A model generated the notes under the pieces. It did not search any database, was not told the origin of the DNA, and saw nothing but the letters and a program-made list of their open reading frames with translations. A stretch of 34,306 nucleotides of DNA, taken from contig WYBJ01000185.1 in assembly GCA_011525945.1 (NCBI GenBank), positions 1 through 34,306 on the forward strand, in the 5' to 3' direction. Shown one piece after another: positions 16,605 to 26,000 of this stretch. Made by a program: the position numbers and the translations under genes. This DNA is from Burkholderiaceae bacterium. GTDB lineage: Bacteria; Pseudomonadota; Gammaproteobacteria; Burkholderiales; WYBJ01. The first letter of the stretch is position 1, and each line of letters begins with the position of its first letter.

Positions 16605-16621
<17 letters not shown>
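15878..16621 (-). CDS. bpt: Aspartate/glutamate leucyltransferase
   Basis: Bpt transfers leucine from Leu-tRNA to N-terminal Asp or Glu of proteins, marking them for ClpS/ClpAP degradation in the bacterial N-end rule. The 247-residue sequence matches the family from its first residues: [28 protein letters not shown] is preserved in pieces, with the Cys-rich [16 protein letters not shown] and the SVYTFFDPD and YLYLGYWI blocks. The start is GTG, inside the 3' end of aat, overlapping it by 17 bases. The two enzymes are thus translationally coupled. Its 3' end overlaps the convergent TPR gene. Confidence 0.93.
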
Positions 16622-17303
<682 letters not shown>

Positions 17304-17460
17304 GTCACGCTTTCGCGTTGATGTCGCCCGCGGCGCCGAATCGAGGCACGATACCTCGGAGCGTCAATTCGCATCGTCGCCGCGCGGCGCCAGCGCGTGA
17401 CGCGCCCGACATGCCGATGCGAAAGCGTGCCGGCCCGAGGGCGGCCGACGATCCACGTTG

Positions 17461-17907
17461 CTAACGAAACACCAGCACCGGAATCTTGGAATGCGTGAGC
17501 ACCTTGGCCGTCTCGCTGCCGAGCAGTATGCCAGCAAGTCCGCGCCGCCCGTGCGAGCCCATGAAGATGAGATCGCATTTCTTTGCTTTCGCAGCTTCGA
17601 TGATGGCATCAGCCGGGAACTCGCTCGCGACGTGCATCGACTGGTACGGCACACCGGCTTCCTTGCACGCCTTCTCGATCGGTCCGAGGTACTTGACCGC
17701 GAGCTTGGCGGTCGCCTCTTCGTGCTGCTTGGGCGACATGTAGTTTGCCGGCACGAAGTCCTCGTACACCACCGGACGATACGGCGGGGAGGCAAAGAAA
17801 CCGGTCACGCGTGCGCCGGTTTCCTGCGCGAATTTCACGCCCTGCGTAGCCGCCTTCTTCGACAACGCCGAGCCGTCGGTCGGAATCAACAGGTGTTTGA
17901 ACAACAT
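17461..17907 (-). CDS. Universal stress protein (UspA family)
   Basis: This 148-residue single-domain Usp starts MLFKHLLIPTDGSALSKKA. It ends with the ATP-binding signature GSHGRRGLAGILLGS (G-x2-G-x9-G-S) and the terminal strand KIPVLVF, so it is probably of the nucleotide-binding class. The ATG is preceded by GAGGGGAACC, a good ribosome binding site, which settles the start against a longer upstream frame. A GATAAT-like -10 (minus strand, 18032-18037) lies about 125 bases upstream, without a clear -35. Confidence 0.92.
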   Translation of the reverse strand: MLFKHLLIPTDGSALSKKAATQGVKFAQETGARVTGFFASPPYRPVVYEDFVPANYMSPKQHEEATAKLAVKYLGPIEKACKEAGVPYQSMHVASEFPADAIIEAAKAKKCDLIFMGSHGRRGLAGILLGSETAKVLTHSKIPVLVFR

Positions 17908-18095
17908 GATGGTTCCCCTCGCTTCGAGTAAGCCTGCCTGGTCGTTCGACTGTTCGTGTTCGCATGGCTCGCTGCCGCGCGGCGGCCACCCGCGGTGGCG
18001 CTGCGCGCGGCAAGTGCTGCTCGCCATGCGCATTATCGCCTGCGCGCCTGAAGCTGGGTTATTCGGGCGCGCATTTTTGCAGCACGCCGCGACGT

Positions 18096-18482
18096 TCAGC
18101 CCGCGAACGGGCCCGCCACGCTCTTACTGAGCGCAACCGAGACGACGTAAGCGAAAGTAAGCAGCGCACAGACAAAGGCGCTCGCGCGAACGCGCGCGCT
18201 ACGCCCCCTAAGGGCGAACACGCCCAGCACGATGTAGACCAAGAGCCCGACGATCTTTGCGAGCAGCCACGGCATGTCGAGGACGTTCCATCGGGCTATG
18301 ATCAGCATGACGATCGCGGCTGCGAGCAGCAAGGTATCGTTCACATGAGGCAGCACGCGTACGGCTCGATACCGCAGGATCTCGGGCCAAAATCGTGCCG
18401 CCGAGAAACGCGCCACAAAACCCGCAATGCTGACGGCAACGCAGGTCACATGCACCATTTTGGCGAGTACGAACGCGTTCAT
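18096..18482 (-). CDS. SirB2-like small integral membrane protein
   Basis: This 128-residue protein has four hydrophobic helices. It shows the pattern of the SirB family: KMVHVTCVAVSIAGFVARF, then LPHVNDTLLLAAAIVMLI, then PWLLAKIVGLLVYIVLGVFALR, then a final helix AFVCALLTFAYVVSVAL. SirB2-type proteins are named from a Salmonella locus but have no established biochemical function. The ATG before NAFVLAKMVH is chosen over a longer frame because the family begins at this helix. It stands alone between the stress protein and a weak hypothetical frame. Confidence 0.75.
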   Translation of the reverse strand: MNAFVLAKMVHVTCVAVSIAGFVARFSAARFWPEILRYRAVRVLPHVNDTLLLAAAIVMLIIARWNVLDMPWLLAKIVGLLVYIVLGVFALRGRSARVRASAFVCALLTFAYVVSVALSKSVAGPFAG

Positions 18483-18517
18483 CGGCGCGCATGCGCGGCC
18501 AAGCCGGGGAGTTCCAT

Positions 18518-18739
18518 TCAACCGACCGGTGGCGTCGCGTCGAGTCGCACGGGCTCGATGCCGCGCCGCGCCCGACTCGCGATGCGGTCACGGAGTCGAT
18601 CGAACTCGACCTCGGTGCGCTGCCCGGCCGCCTGTGCAGTCACGCGCTCCAGGGCCTCGACGACCTGCGTGGCCGAACGGTGCGCGGCGCGCAGGCGGGC
18701 CGGTGCGGCGGTCTCGGAACAAAAGCTGGCGGCTGGCAT
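18518..18739 (-). CDS. Possible small hypothetical protein
   Basis: A 73-residue frame from ATG occupies part of an otherwise empty 400-base gap between the SirB-like and GNAT genes; a GTG at 18859 would lengthen it to 113 residues. The C-terminal half looks helical and charged (QVVEALERVTAQAAGQ, FDRLRDRIASRARRG). No family is recognised and no ribosome binding site is clear. It could be a real small gene or chance in GC-rich DNA. Confidence 0.3.
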   Translation of the reverse strand: MPAASFCSETAAPARLRAAHRSATQVVEALERVTAQAAGQRTEVEFDRLRDRIASRARRGIEPVRLDATPPVG

Positions 18740-18883
18740 GAGAGGATCGCGTGCGCTCGGGAACGCGGCCACGATAGCATCGAACGCGATCGACTTCCAG
18801 CCGCGCACCGATCCGTATGCCGATGCCCGCTTGGACACGTGCCTGCGAATGCGTTTCACGCCGCTGTTCCCAGATGCATGGCG

Positions 18884-19486
18884 TTAGGGCGTCTGCGGGT
18901 CGGAGGGCGCCTCGGTAGTGAGAAAGCGCTTCATGCCCTCGTGCGAGGCGACAAAGCCGAGTCCCTGATAGAAGCGGATGGCATCGGGGCGCGATTTGTC
19001 GCTCGTGAGCTGGACCATGTGGCAGCCGCGCGCGCGTGCGCGCGCGAACGCCCATTCGAACAGCGTGCGTCCGAGGCCTTGCGAGCGCATACCAGGCGCG
19101 ATGCGCACGCCTTCGATCAGCGCGCGCCATCCTCCCTGGTAGGTGAGATATGGGATGAAGGTCAATTGCAGTACGCCAACGACCGACTCGCCGATGCAGG
19201 CGACGCAAAGCTCCTGATTCGGATCCCGATCGATCGCATCGAAAGCGGCACGATAACTCGCGGCCAGCGGCACGCCGTAGCGCTCGCGTTTGGCGCCCAA
19301 GGGATCCTCGGCAAGAAGGCGCACGATCGCCGGCAGATCATCGGCAACAGCACGGCGCAGCAGCGGCTCGTCCGGACCCGCTGCTGAATCCGCACGCGTG
19401 GCGCGGGGCGGTTCGATCACGATTGCACGGCCGCTAAGGCGGCGTAAAGGCGGGCCGTGGAGGGGCGTGCCGGACCCCGGTCGCAT
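18884..19486 (-). CDS. GNAT family N-acetyltransferase
   Basis: The protein carries a standard GNAT domain: RRAVADDLPAIVRLLAED at the start, VGVLQLTFIPYLTYQGG in the middle strands, then the acetyl-CoA loop motif MRSQGLGRTLFEWA (R/Q-x-x-G-x-G/A). DAIRFYQGLGFVASHEGM closes it near the C-terminus. The substrate is not predictable; the HMVQLTSDKSRPDA segment is common in small-molecule acetylating members. The start is uncertain: ATG at 19486 gives 200 residues, but the first 45 are not domain-like, and a GTG at 19420 would give a compact enzyme. It is divergent from the HDOD gene. Confidence 0.85.
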   Translation of the reverse strand: MRPGSGTPLHGPPLRRLSGRAIVIEPPRATRADSAAGPDEPLLRRAVADDLPAIVRLLAEDPLGAKRERYGVPLAASYRAAFDAIDRDPNQELCVACIGESVVGVLQLTFIPYLTYQGGWRALIEGVRIAPGMRSQGLGRTLFEWAFARARARGCHMVQLTSDKSRPDAIRFYQGLGFVASHEGMKRFLTTEAPSDPQTP

Positions 19487-19644
19487 TTGGCGTTCACGCG
19501 CGCGCAGGTGTCGAACAGGCAATCTTGCGGCCGGTGGCCGAGGCGCTCGCTACGCTTTCGAGCGCATGCATTCAAGCACCCGCCGCATGCTGCCGTTATG
19601 CCCTTCGGGTCGTATCGATACCATGCTTCCGAGGACCGATTGCC

Positions 19645-20553
19645 ATGCTTGCTTCGCTTGCGCTGCCCGCTCACGCCCCGGCTGTTTCGGCGCTCATGTC
19701 TGCCGAGGACGTGGTCGCCAACGTCGAGGACCTGCTGTCCTTGCCCGATGCGGCGATCCGGTTGAATGCCGTGCTGACCGATCCGGAGACGTCCGCCAAT
19801 GAAATCGCGGACATCGTAAGCCTCGACCCCGCGCTCGCGGCGCGCGTGCTGCGCGCGGTCAACAGCGCCTATTTTGGCCTGCGCGGGCGCGTGGATACGA
19901 TCACCAAGGCGATCACGATGATCGGTACGAGCGAGTTGCATTCGCTGGTACTGGCGACCTCGTCGGCGCTCGCCTTCCGCAATATCGCCTCGAAGCTGAT
20001 CGACATGGAGTCTTTCTGGCAGCACAGCGTGCGCGCGGCGCTGGCCGCGCGCGGCTTCGCAGAATCGTGCAGCCTGCGCCGGCACCGCGAGCGCGTGTTC
20101 CTGTCCGCGCTCATGCACGACGTGGGCAAGCTCGTTCTGTACCATCAACTGCCCGAGGTGTCGACCCGGGTTCTGGAGGCGGTGAAAGCGGGCTGCGCAC
20201 AGGACGAAGCCGAGCACGAGGCGCTCGGCTTCACGCACGCGGAGGTCGGCGCCCTGCTGCTCGAGCGCTGGAACCTGCCGGCATCGCTCACCATGCCGGT
20301 TCGCTTCCACCACCGCTATGACGAGGCGACCGACTTCGCCAAGGAAGCGGCACTCGTCCACATCGGCAGCCAGGTCTCGCACCTGATGGAGCAGGAACGC
20401 TCCGAGGCGCCGCCATACCTCGACGTGGAGCCCGGCGCGTGGTCCCAGTCGGGCTGCTCGCCGGATGATCTGGAGGAGGTGATCGTCGACGTCGACATGC
20501 ACTGGCTACAGGTCATCGAGATCGTCGCCCCCGGTTCGATGCTCATCTACTGA
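19645..20553 (+). CDS. HDOD domain signalling protein
   Basis: This 302-residue cytoplasmic protein consists mainly of one HDOD domain: LPDAAIRLNAVLTDPETSANEIADIV, LDPALAARVLRAVNSAYFG, ITKAITMIGTSELHSLVLATS (all in parts), and LSALMHDVGKLVLY. HDOD proteins are HD-related regulators often linked to cyclic-di-GMP, DNA-damage or motility control, usually without proven catalysis. This one keeps an HD-GK motif (HDVGK). The ATG chosen follows GAGGA at good spacing; a longer upstream frame lacks similarity. A palindrome GTATCGATAC lies about 25 bases upstream. It ends 16 bases from the convergent RidA-like gene. Confidence 0.88.
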   Translation: MLASLALPAHAPAVSALMSAEDVVANVEDLLSLPDAAIRLNAVLTDPETSANEIADIVSLDPALAARVLRAVNSAYFGLRGRVDTITKAITMIGTSELHSLVLATSSALAFRNIASKLIDMESFWQHSVRAALAARGFAESCSLRRHRERVFLSALMHDVGKLVLYHQLPEVSTRVLEAVKAGCAQDEAEHEALGFTHAEVGALLLERWNLPASLTMPVRFHHRYDEATDFAKEAALVHIGSQVSHLMEQERSEAPPYLDVEPGAWSQSGCSPDDLEEVIVDVDMHWLQVIEIVAPGSMLIY

Positions 20554-20569
20554 CGCAGCTTCGGCCGCC

Positions 20570-20920
20570 TCACTTGGCCGCCGTCACCATGATCTCGACC
20601 AGCGTCTTCGGACTGCCGAGCACGGCCTGCACGCACGCACGCGCCGGCACTTCCTTGCCGATCCAGGCTTGCCAGACCTCGTTCATCCTGTCCTTGTTGT
20701 TGATGTCGCTGATGTAGATCAGGGTCGACAGCAGGCGAGACTTGTTCGTGCCCGCCGCGGCGAGATACTTGTCGATTTTGCGCAAGACCTGCTCGGTCTG
20801 GCCCTTGATGTCGAGCGAATAGTCGTCGGCGGTCAGGCCGGCGAGGAATACCATGCCGTTGTACTCGACTGCGCGCGACAGGATCGCGCCCGGCTCGTGC
20901 CGCACGATGTTCTGGCTCAT
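20570..20920 (-). CDS. RidA/YjgF/YER057c/UK114 family protein
   Basis: This 116-residue protein shows the RidA fold pattern: AVEYNGMVFLAGLTADD, DIKGQTEQVLRKIDKYLAAAG, STLIYISDI, and the C-terminal PARACVQAVLGSPKTLVEIMV. The arginine in PARACV matches the residue that in RidA holds the carboxylate of imine/enamine intermediates, so deaminase activity is plausible. The DIKGQT and AGTNKS variants suggest a subfamily other than classical RidA, so the substrate may differ. The ATG is preceded by GTGGAGAACAGC. It is divergent from dsbC. Confidence 0.85.
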   Translation of the reverse strand: MSQNIVRHEPGAILSRAVEYNGMVFLAGLTADDYSLDIKGQTEQVLRKIDKYLAAAGTNKSRLLSTLIYISDINNKDRMNEVWQAWIGKEVPARACVQAVLGSPKTLVEIMVTAAK

Positions 20921-21134
20921 GCTGTTCTCCACGGTTGAGGAAGCCAGGCAGGTTACAAGCCAGGGTGCGCAGCGGTCAAGCGCGCGCGGGCGCGTGCGTC
21001 CGACAGACGGCGCTCCTGCAAGGCCGAGCCGCCATGACAGCGACAGGCAAATGGGATATCGTGGCAAGCGCACGGGCGCGAAGCGGTCGCGTCGGATCGG
21101 GTGAACTCAGGACACGAACGGCAGGAGTAGCGCC

Positions 21135-21878
21135 TTGAAGTGGGACCGAATTACGGGCGTGCGAACCGCCCTTGCCTGGATTGTCTGGCTGGCGTTGTGC
21201 GCCCCGGCGTTGAGCGCGAACGAGGATGAGATCTTGAAGCGTGTACGCGAACGCTTTCCGCAGTCGTTCGTCGAGAAGGTGTTCGCGACACCTTACCCGG
21301 GCCTGTACGAAGTGCTGATGGACAACAAGCTCTTCTACACCGACGAGCAGGTGAGCTTTGCCCTGGTCGGCAACCTGATCGATATCAAGACGAGCCAGAA
21401 CCTCACGCGCGAGCGGCTGCGCAAGCTGACGGCGATCGAATGGAAGGACCTGCCGCTCGATCTGGCGATCAAGAAGGTCAAGGGCGACGGCAGCCGGCGG
21501 ATGGCGGTTTTCTCCGACCCGCAGTGCCCGCATTGCATCACGCTCGAGCGCGAACTGGCGAAGCTCACTAACGTGACGGTCTACACTTTCATGTACCCGA
21601 TCGAGCGCCTGCACAAGGGTGCGACCGAGCGTTCGCGCGCGATCTGGTGCTCGCCCGATCCGGCGAAGGCCTGGGACGAGTTGCTGCTCAATCGCGTAGA
21701 GCCGAAAGCGAAGCCCTGTGCCGATCCGATCAAGAGGATCGAAACGCTCGGCACCAAGCTCAAGGTTTCGGTTACGCCCACGCTGGTTTTCGCCGACGGC
21801 ACAGTGGTCGCCGGCGGCATTCCCGCGCAGCAGATCGAAAAACACCTGATCGAGGCTACCAAGAACGCGCCCGGCTAA
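21135..21878 (+). CDS. dsbC: Thiol:disulfide interchange protein DsbC
   Basis: This 247-residue periplasmic protein has a signal peptide (cleavage near PALSA). An N-terminal DsbC dimerisation region follows (PQSFVEKVFATPYPGLYEVLM, YTDEQVSFALVGNLID in parts), then a thioredoxin domain with active site C131-P-H-C134. The cis-proline loop is VSVTPTLVFADG. DsbC isomerises wrong disulfides in secreted proteins. The start is a TTG seven bases after AGGAG; a GTG eight codons later is the alternative. It has two further cysteines (SPDPA and KPC regions) like other beta/gammaproteobacterial DsbC. It ends five bases from the convergent phosphoesterase. Confidence 0.9.
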   Translation: MKWDRITGVRTALAWIVWLALCAPALSANEDEILKRVRERFPQSFVEKVFATPYPGLYEVLMDNKLFYTDEQVSFALVGNLIDIKTSQNLTRERLRKLTAIEWKDLPLDLAIKKVKGDGSRRMAVFSDPQCPHCITLERELAKLTNVTVYTFMYPIERLHKGATERSRAIWCSPDPAKAWDELLLNRVEPKAKPCADPIKRIETLGTKLKVSVTPTLVFADGTVVAGGIPAQQIEKHLIEATKNAPG

Positions 21879-21883
21879 CCCAG

Positions 21884-22729
21884 CTACTCGCCGGCGTTGA
21901 GCTTGCGCACGTAGTTTTCATGCCGGAAAAGAAAGTCGGCGCCGACGACGCGGTGCTCGAACCCATGCGGGCCAAAACGGAAATCGATGAAGCCGACTTC
22001 GCGCGCTCCCCAGTGCAGCGCACTCGGCGCACCGTTCACGCAGGCGGTGGACGGACCCCAGAAGTAGTAGATGCCGTCGAGCGAGAAAGTGCGCGTCTGG
22101 TGCTTGTGCCCGGCGCTGATGATCCGCACGTTGTGGCCGCGGGCGAGTGTCATGAGGCGCTCGCGGCTCGCCCGATCGAGGCAGGACTGACGTACGGACG
22201 GATCGTCGGCGTCGTGCTCGCCGGGATGGTCGAGGAAAAGCGGCTTGTGGGTGAAGAGTGCGATCGGCTTGCCGGCTGCTTCGCCGAGCGTGCGTTGCAG
22301 CCAGTCCCATTGCTCGGCCTCCAGGACTGAACCGCCGCTGTCGAAGAGCTGCGAGTTGACGCCGACGAAATGCCAGCCGGCGGCGGCGAAGCGCCATCGA
22401 TCCTCGCCATGAATGCGCCTGAAACGCTCGACCCGTTCGGCGTTCATCCGCTGGGCCATCTTGCCGGAGAGCACGTTATCGCCGATGTCGTGATTACCCG
22501 GCAGGAAGCGGCACGGGATGCCGATGCGGCCGATCTCGGCGCGCGCGAATGCATGATCGGCCTCGCAGTCCGGGTCGTTCATGACGAGGTCGCCGTTCAC
22601 GACCACGATGTCCGGTTTCTCGCGCTGCGCCCAGGCGATCACCTTGCGCCAGTTGTCGAGATGATGTTCGTGACCTGCGCTCAGGTGCAGATCGGCGACC
22701 TGGATGAGACGTAACGAGTTCGTTGCCAT
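21884..22729 (-). CDS. Calcineurin-like metallophosphoesterase (CpdA-like)
   Basis: The 281-residue protein has the ordered metallophosphoesterase motifs: DLHLS (D-x-H), GDLV (GD), GNHD (GNHD), THKPLF (the GH-type His) and GHKHQT (GHxH). These residues bind two metal ions. The class III cAMP phosphodiesterase CpdA has the same set, and this protein is similar in size, so cAMP hydrolysis is possible, but so are nucleotides or other phosphoesters. The ATG before ATNSLRLIQVADLHL is chosen as the family start. Transcription probably begins at a promoter about 170 bases upstream. The gene is not linked to the cyclase-FHA gene in the window. Confidence 0.85.
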   Translation of the reverse strand: MATNSLRLIQVADLHLSAGHEHHLDNWRKVIAWAQREKPDIVVVNGDLVMNDPDCEADHAFARAEIGRIGIPCRFLPGNHDIGDNVLSGKMAQRMNAERVERFRRIHGEDRWRFAAAGWHFVGVNSQLFDSGGSVLEAEQWDWLQRTLGEAAGKPIALFTHKPLFLDHPGEHDADDPSVRQSCLDRASRERLMTLARGHNVRIISAGHKHQTRTFSLDGIYYFWGPSTACVNGAPSALHWGAREVGFIDFRFGPHGFEHRVVGADFLFRHENYVRKLNAGE

Positions 22730-22900
22730 AGTCGCAGCCTTGGCATGCCTTTCAGGATGAAATTCGCTCGCGCGCGGCCATCTGTAGGGTATGCGCGACG
22801 AAGCGCTCTTCGCGAATGTCGGTCGCGACATGCCCTGGACGCGCGCGGCTCTTCGGGTCGGCGACCGTGGTCTCGAATCCCGGTCGAGTTCATGCGAGCA

Positions 22901-22928
22901 ATTATAGGCCGGGCGCGGCTGCCGTCAC
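22901..22928 (-). promoter_or_regulatory. Sigma-70-type promoter for the metallophosphoesterase gene
   Basis: On the minus strand a -35-like GTGACG (22923-22928) and a perfect -10 TATAAT (22901-22906) are separated by 16 bases. Transcription would run towards the phosphoesterase gene, leaving a leader of about 165 bases in which no convincing gene is seen. Confidence 0.5.
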
Positions 22929-23025
22929 GGCGGCCCATGCTCTGCGCTCCAGCGTAGCGGTGCGAGCGGCGGATGCTTGGCGCCGTTTACTCCTTGACGC
23001 GAGCGGGGCCGGCTGTGCGGGCCAC

Positions 23026-26000
23026 TCACCAGCGATAGCGCATGCCGGCCCCGAACGCGTGCACGCGCTGCCCCGAGCTCAGCTCGGCGCTGACATCGGC
23101 ATAGAAGCTGACCGCGCTTGCGGAAGTGACGCTCACACCCGCGCCGAGAATGGCGCTGTTACGCGGCATCTCCAGCGTCGGCACCGAAAACGCGGTCGCG
23201 GTCGAGTCGGCGGCGAAGCGGGCGCTGAGCGCGGACGGCGAGCGAAATTCGTGCGCCCATGCGGCCCGGGCCTCCAAGGTCGTCTCCATTGCGCCGCCGT
23301 GCCACCTGCGCAGGATGCGCGCACCGAGCGATGATCTGAGCGAATCGACGTGGCGTTCTTGTTCGGTCAGGTTGAATGCGCCGGCGCCGTTCTCGGTGTG
23401 ACCGTCGTTGCGCTGTCGTGACCATTCGAGGCCGAGGATCGGTTCGACGATCACGCGATCGCCGAATGCGTAGCCGGCTTCGACGTAGGCCGATACCGTC
23501 CTCGCGTCGTAGCTGGACGTTGTGGTCCGGGTGAGCCCGCCCGCACGGACAACGCGCCGGTCGTCGATAGCGGCTGCCCCGATGCCGGCCAGCGCGTCGA
23601 TGCGCAGCCTCTCGTCGCGAAAGCGGCCGTACAGCGCCAGCTGGTACGAATCGGCTTCGCTGCGGATTTGCGGTCTGTCCTGAATGAGCTTGGGCTTCGA
23701 GTACGCCGCGAGCGCGCCGAACCGGTCATGCTCGCCGAATGCCTGATCGTAACCGGCGACCAGGCCAGTGAAGCGCAACGACGCGTCGCTCGCTCCGGCG
23801 CTGCCGTCGATGCGACCGCTGCCGCCGAAACCGCGCAACCAAAAACCATGCCGACGCGACGCGGTCGCGTCACCCATGCCGGCTGCGCTGAGCGCGGCCG
23901 CGTAGATTGCCCGCGCATCCGACGCGGTGGATTCCTCGAACGCGAGTTGTACGCTGCTTAGCGCGATCGCGTTACCGGCGCCGCCCGCAGTATCCGCCAT
24001 GCCCAGGCGTGACATCGCCTGCTGCGTTACGGCGCGCTGTCCGGATTGCTGCATGATCGCGGCAGTTGCGCGGCCTACGCCGCCGATCGAGTCGAACGCC
24101 GAGCGCGCCTCCGAGGCCGTGAGGCCGTCGAGCATCGTCCCCGCCAGCCGCGCATCCGCGTCCTCGGACGAGACGAGCGCTCCCAACGCTGTGGCGATGC
24201 CGACCTGGGTCCGAGTCCGTGCCACCGCCTGGTAGGCGGTGTCGTTGCGCAGCAATGCGAGTCCAACGCTGTGCGTACCGTACTGAATCCGGGGTTGGAG
24301 GAAAGGCAGGTTGGCCGAGATCTGGCCGAAGCGTCCGGTCACGCCGTTTGCCGCGGTGAGAATCGTATAGTCGGTGCGGGCGCGATACGCGCCCGCCTGC
24401 GCTTCGATATCGAGCAGCGCGCCGTCGATGTGCGCGCTGCCGGCGCCGATGCGGGTGGAATTGCCGCCGGCGTCGACCCGAACGCCCAAAGTCGCGCCCG
24501 GTGCGAGCGTCACGTCGGCTGCGACGGTTCCGGTTCCGGCGAGCGTTGCGCCTGCTGCGACGATGAGCGGGCTGGCGAGGGCGCCGTTCAGGGCAAGCGT
24601 CCCGGCCTGCACGTAGGTCGGGCCGGCGTAGCTGTTCTGGCCGGATAGCGCCAGCGTACCGCTGCCGATCTTGGTCAGCGCCCCGGGACCGGATATAGCA
24701 CCGCTCAGCGTCACGGCATGGTTGCCCGTATCCAAGATCGCACCGCCGGCGCCGAGACCGAACGGGCGTGCGCTGGCGATGTCGGCGGTCGTGCGCAGGG
24801 TGCCCCCGGCGATGATCACGGCCGCGTTGGCTGCGCCGAGGTTGCGGTCGTCGGCTACGGTGAGTGGTCCGCTGAACGCCGTGCCACCGCTATGGGCGTT
24901 GACACCCGCGAGCGTGAGGTTGCCAGGTCCGTACTTGAGCAGGATGCCGCTGCCGCTCGTGCTGCCGGCGTACGCGCCGTCAGCCACCTGATAGAAAGCG
25001 AGCCCGGCATTGTTGACGATCGCGCCCTGCAGGCTGCGAACGTTCCCGAGCAGGATGCCGTCTTCGATGAGCGTGCCGCCGCTGTAGCTGTTCGTCCCGC
25101 GCAGCCACAGCACGCCGCTGCCGCGCTTCACCACCAACCCGCTCCCGGCGATGCTGCCCGAATAGACGTAGAGTTCGGGATAGAGCGCGTGCAGCGTGCC
25201 CGCTGGCACGGGCGCTTCGGCGGGGATCGCGGCGGAACGGGTTTCGAGAAAGGCCAGTGTGGCGTTGTTCGTCACGTCCGGTCCGAGGCTGTGCGCGCGG
25301 ACGAGCAAAGTGCCTTGCGCGATTGTGGTCGGGCCCGTGTGCTGTGTCGCACCCGTCAGAGACAGCGTGCCGCTGCCGCGCTTGATCAGCGCGCCCTCGC
25401 CCTGCAGCGCGCCCGCAAACACGGTGTCCGTATTGTCGCCGCCCACGGCAAGCGAATTGCGGCCGAGCAAGATCGTCCCCGCGCCATCCAGCGAACCGAG
25501 CGAGCGCTCGCCGTCGGCCGCGCCGATGTCGAACGTTGTGCCCGCGTTCATCCGTAGCGCCGTCTGGAAATTCAGACGGCCGGCGCCTGCCAGCGCGAGC
25601 GTGCCCTCGGTGACGATCGTGGCGCCGCTATACGAGTTGGCTGCGGTAAGTGTCAGTTTGCCCGCGCCGCCTTTACCGAACAGTCCGGATCCCGATACGG
25701 TGCCGCCAAACGTGGTATCGATGGAGGCCACGGTATCGAGCCGATGATCTCCCAACACGATCGCGCCGTCGCCGCTCAGGGGGCCGATGCCGCGATCGCC
25801 GTCGACGGCGCTGAGATCGAGCGTCGCGCCGGCAGCGATCGACACCGAACCGCCACCGAGGCTGCCTGCGCCACGCAGCGCGACGCGTCCCTGCTCGATC
25901 GAATTGGCGCCGCCACGGGCATTGGCGCCGCTCAGCGTCAACGTCCCCGGCCCGGTCTTGCGCACCGAGCCGGCGCCTGTCATGACATATCCATAGGTGG

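Noticed and set aside
22850-22915. A tRNA-like TCGAATCCCGG segment
   Set aside because: No matching acceptor, D or anticodon stems can be built around it; it lies in the leader of the phosphoesterase gene.
24718-25557. Long plus-strand frames opposite the autotransporter
   Set aside because: They mirror the repeat structure of the autotransporter and show no domain, signal or ribosome binding site.
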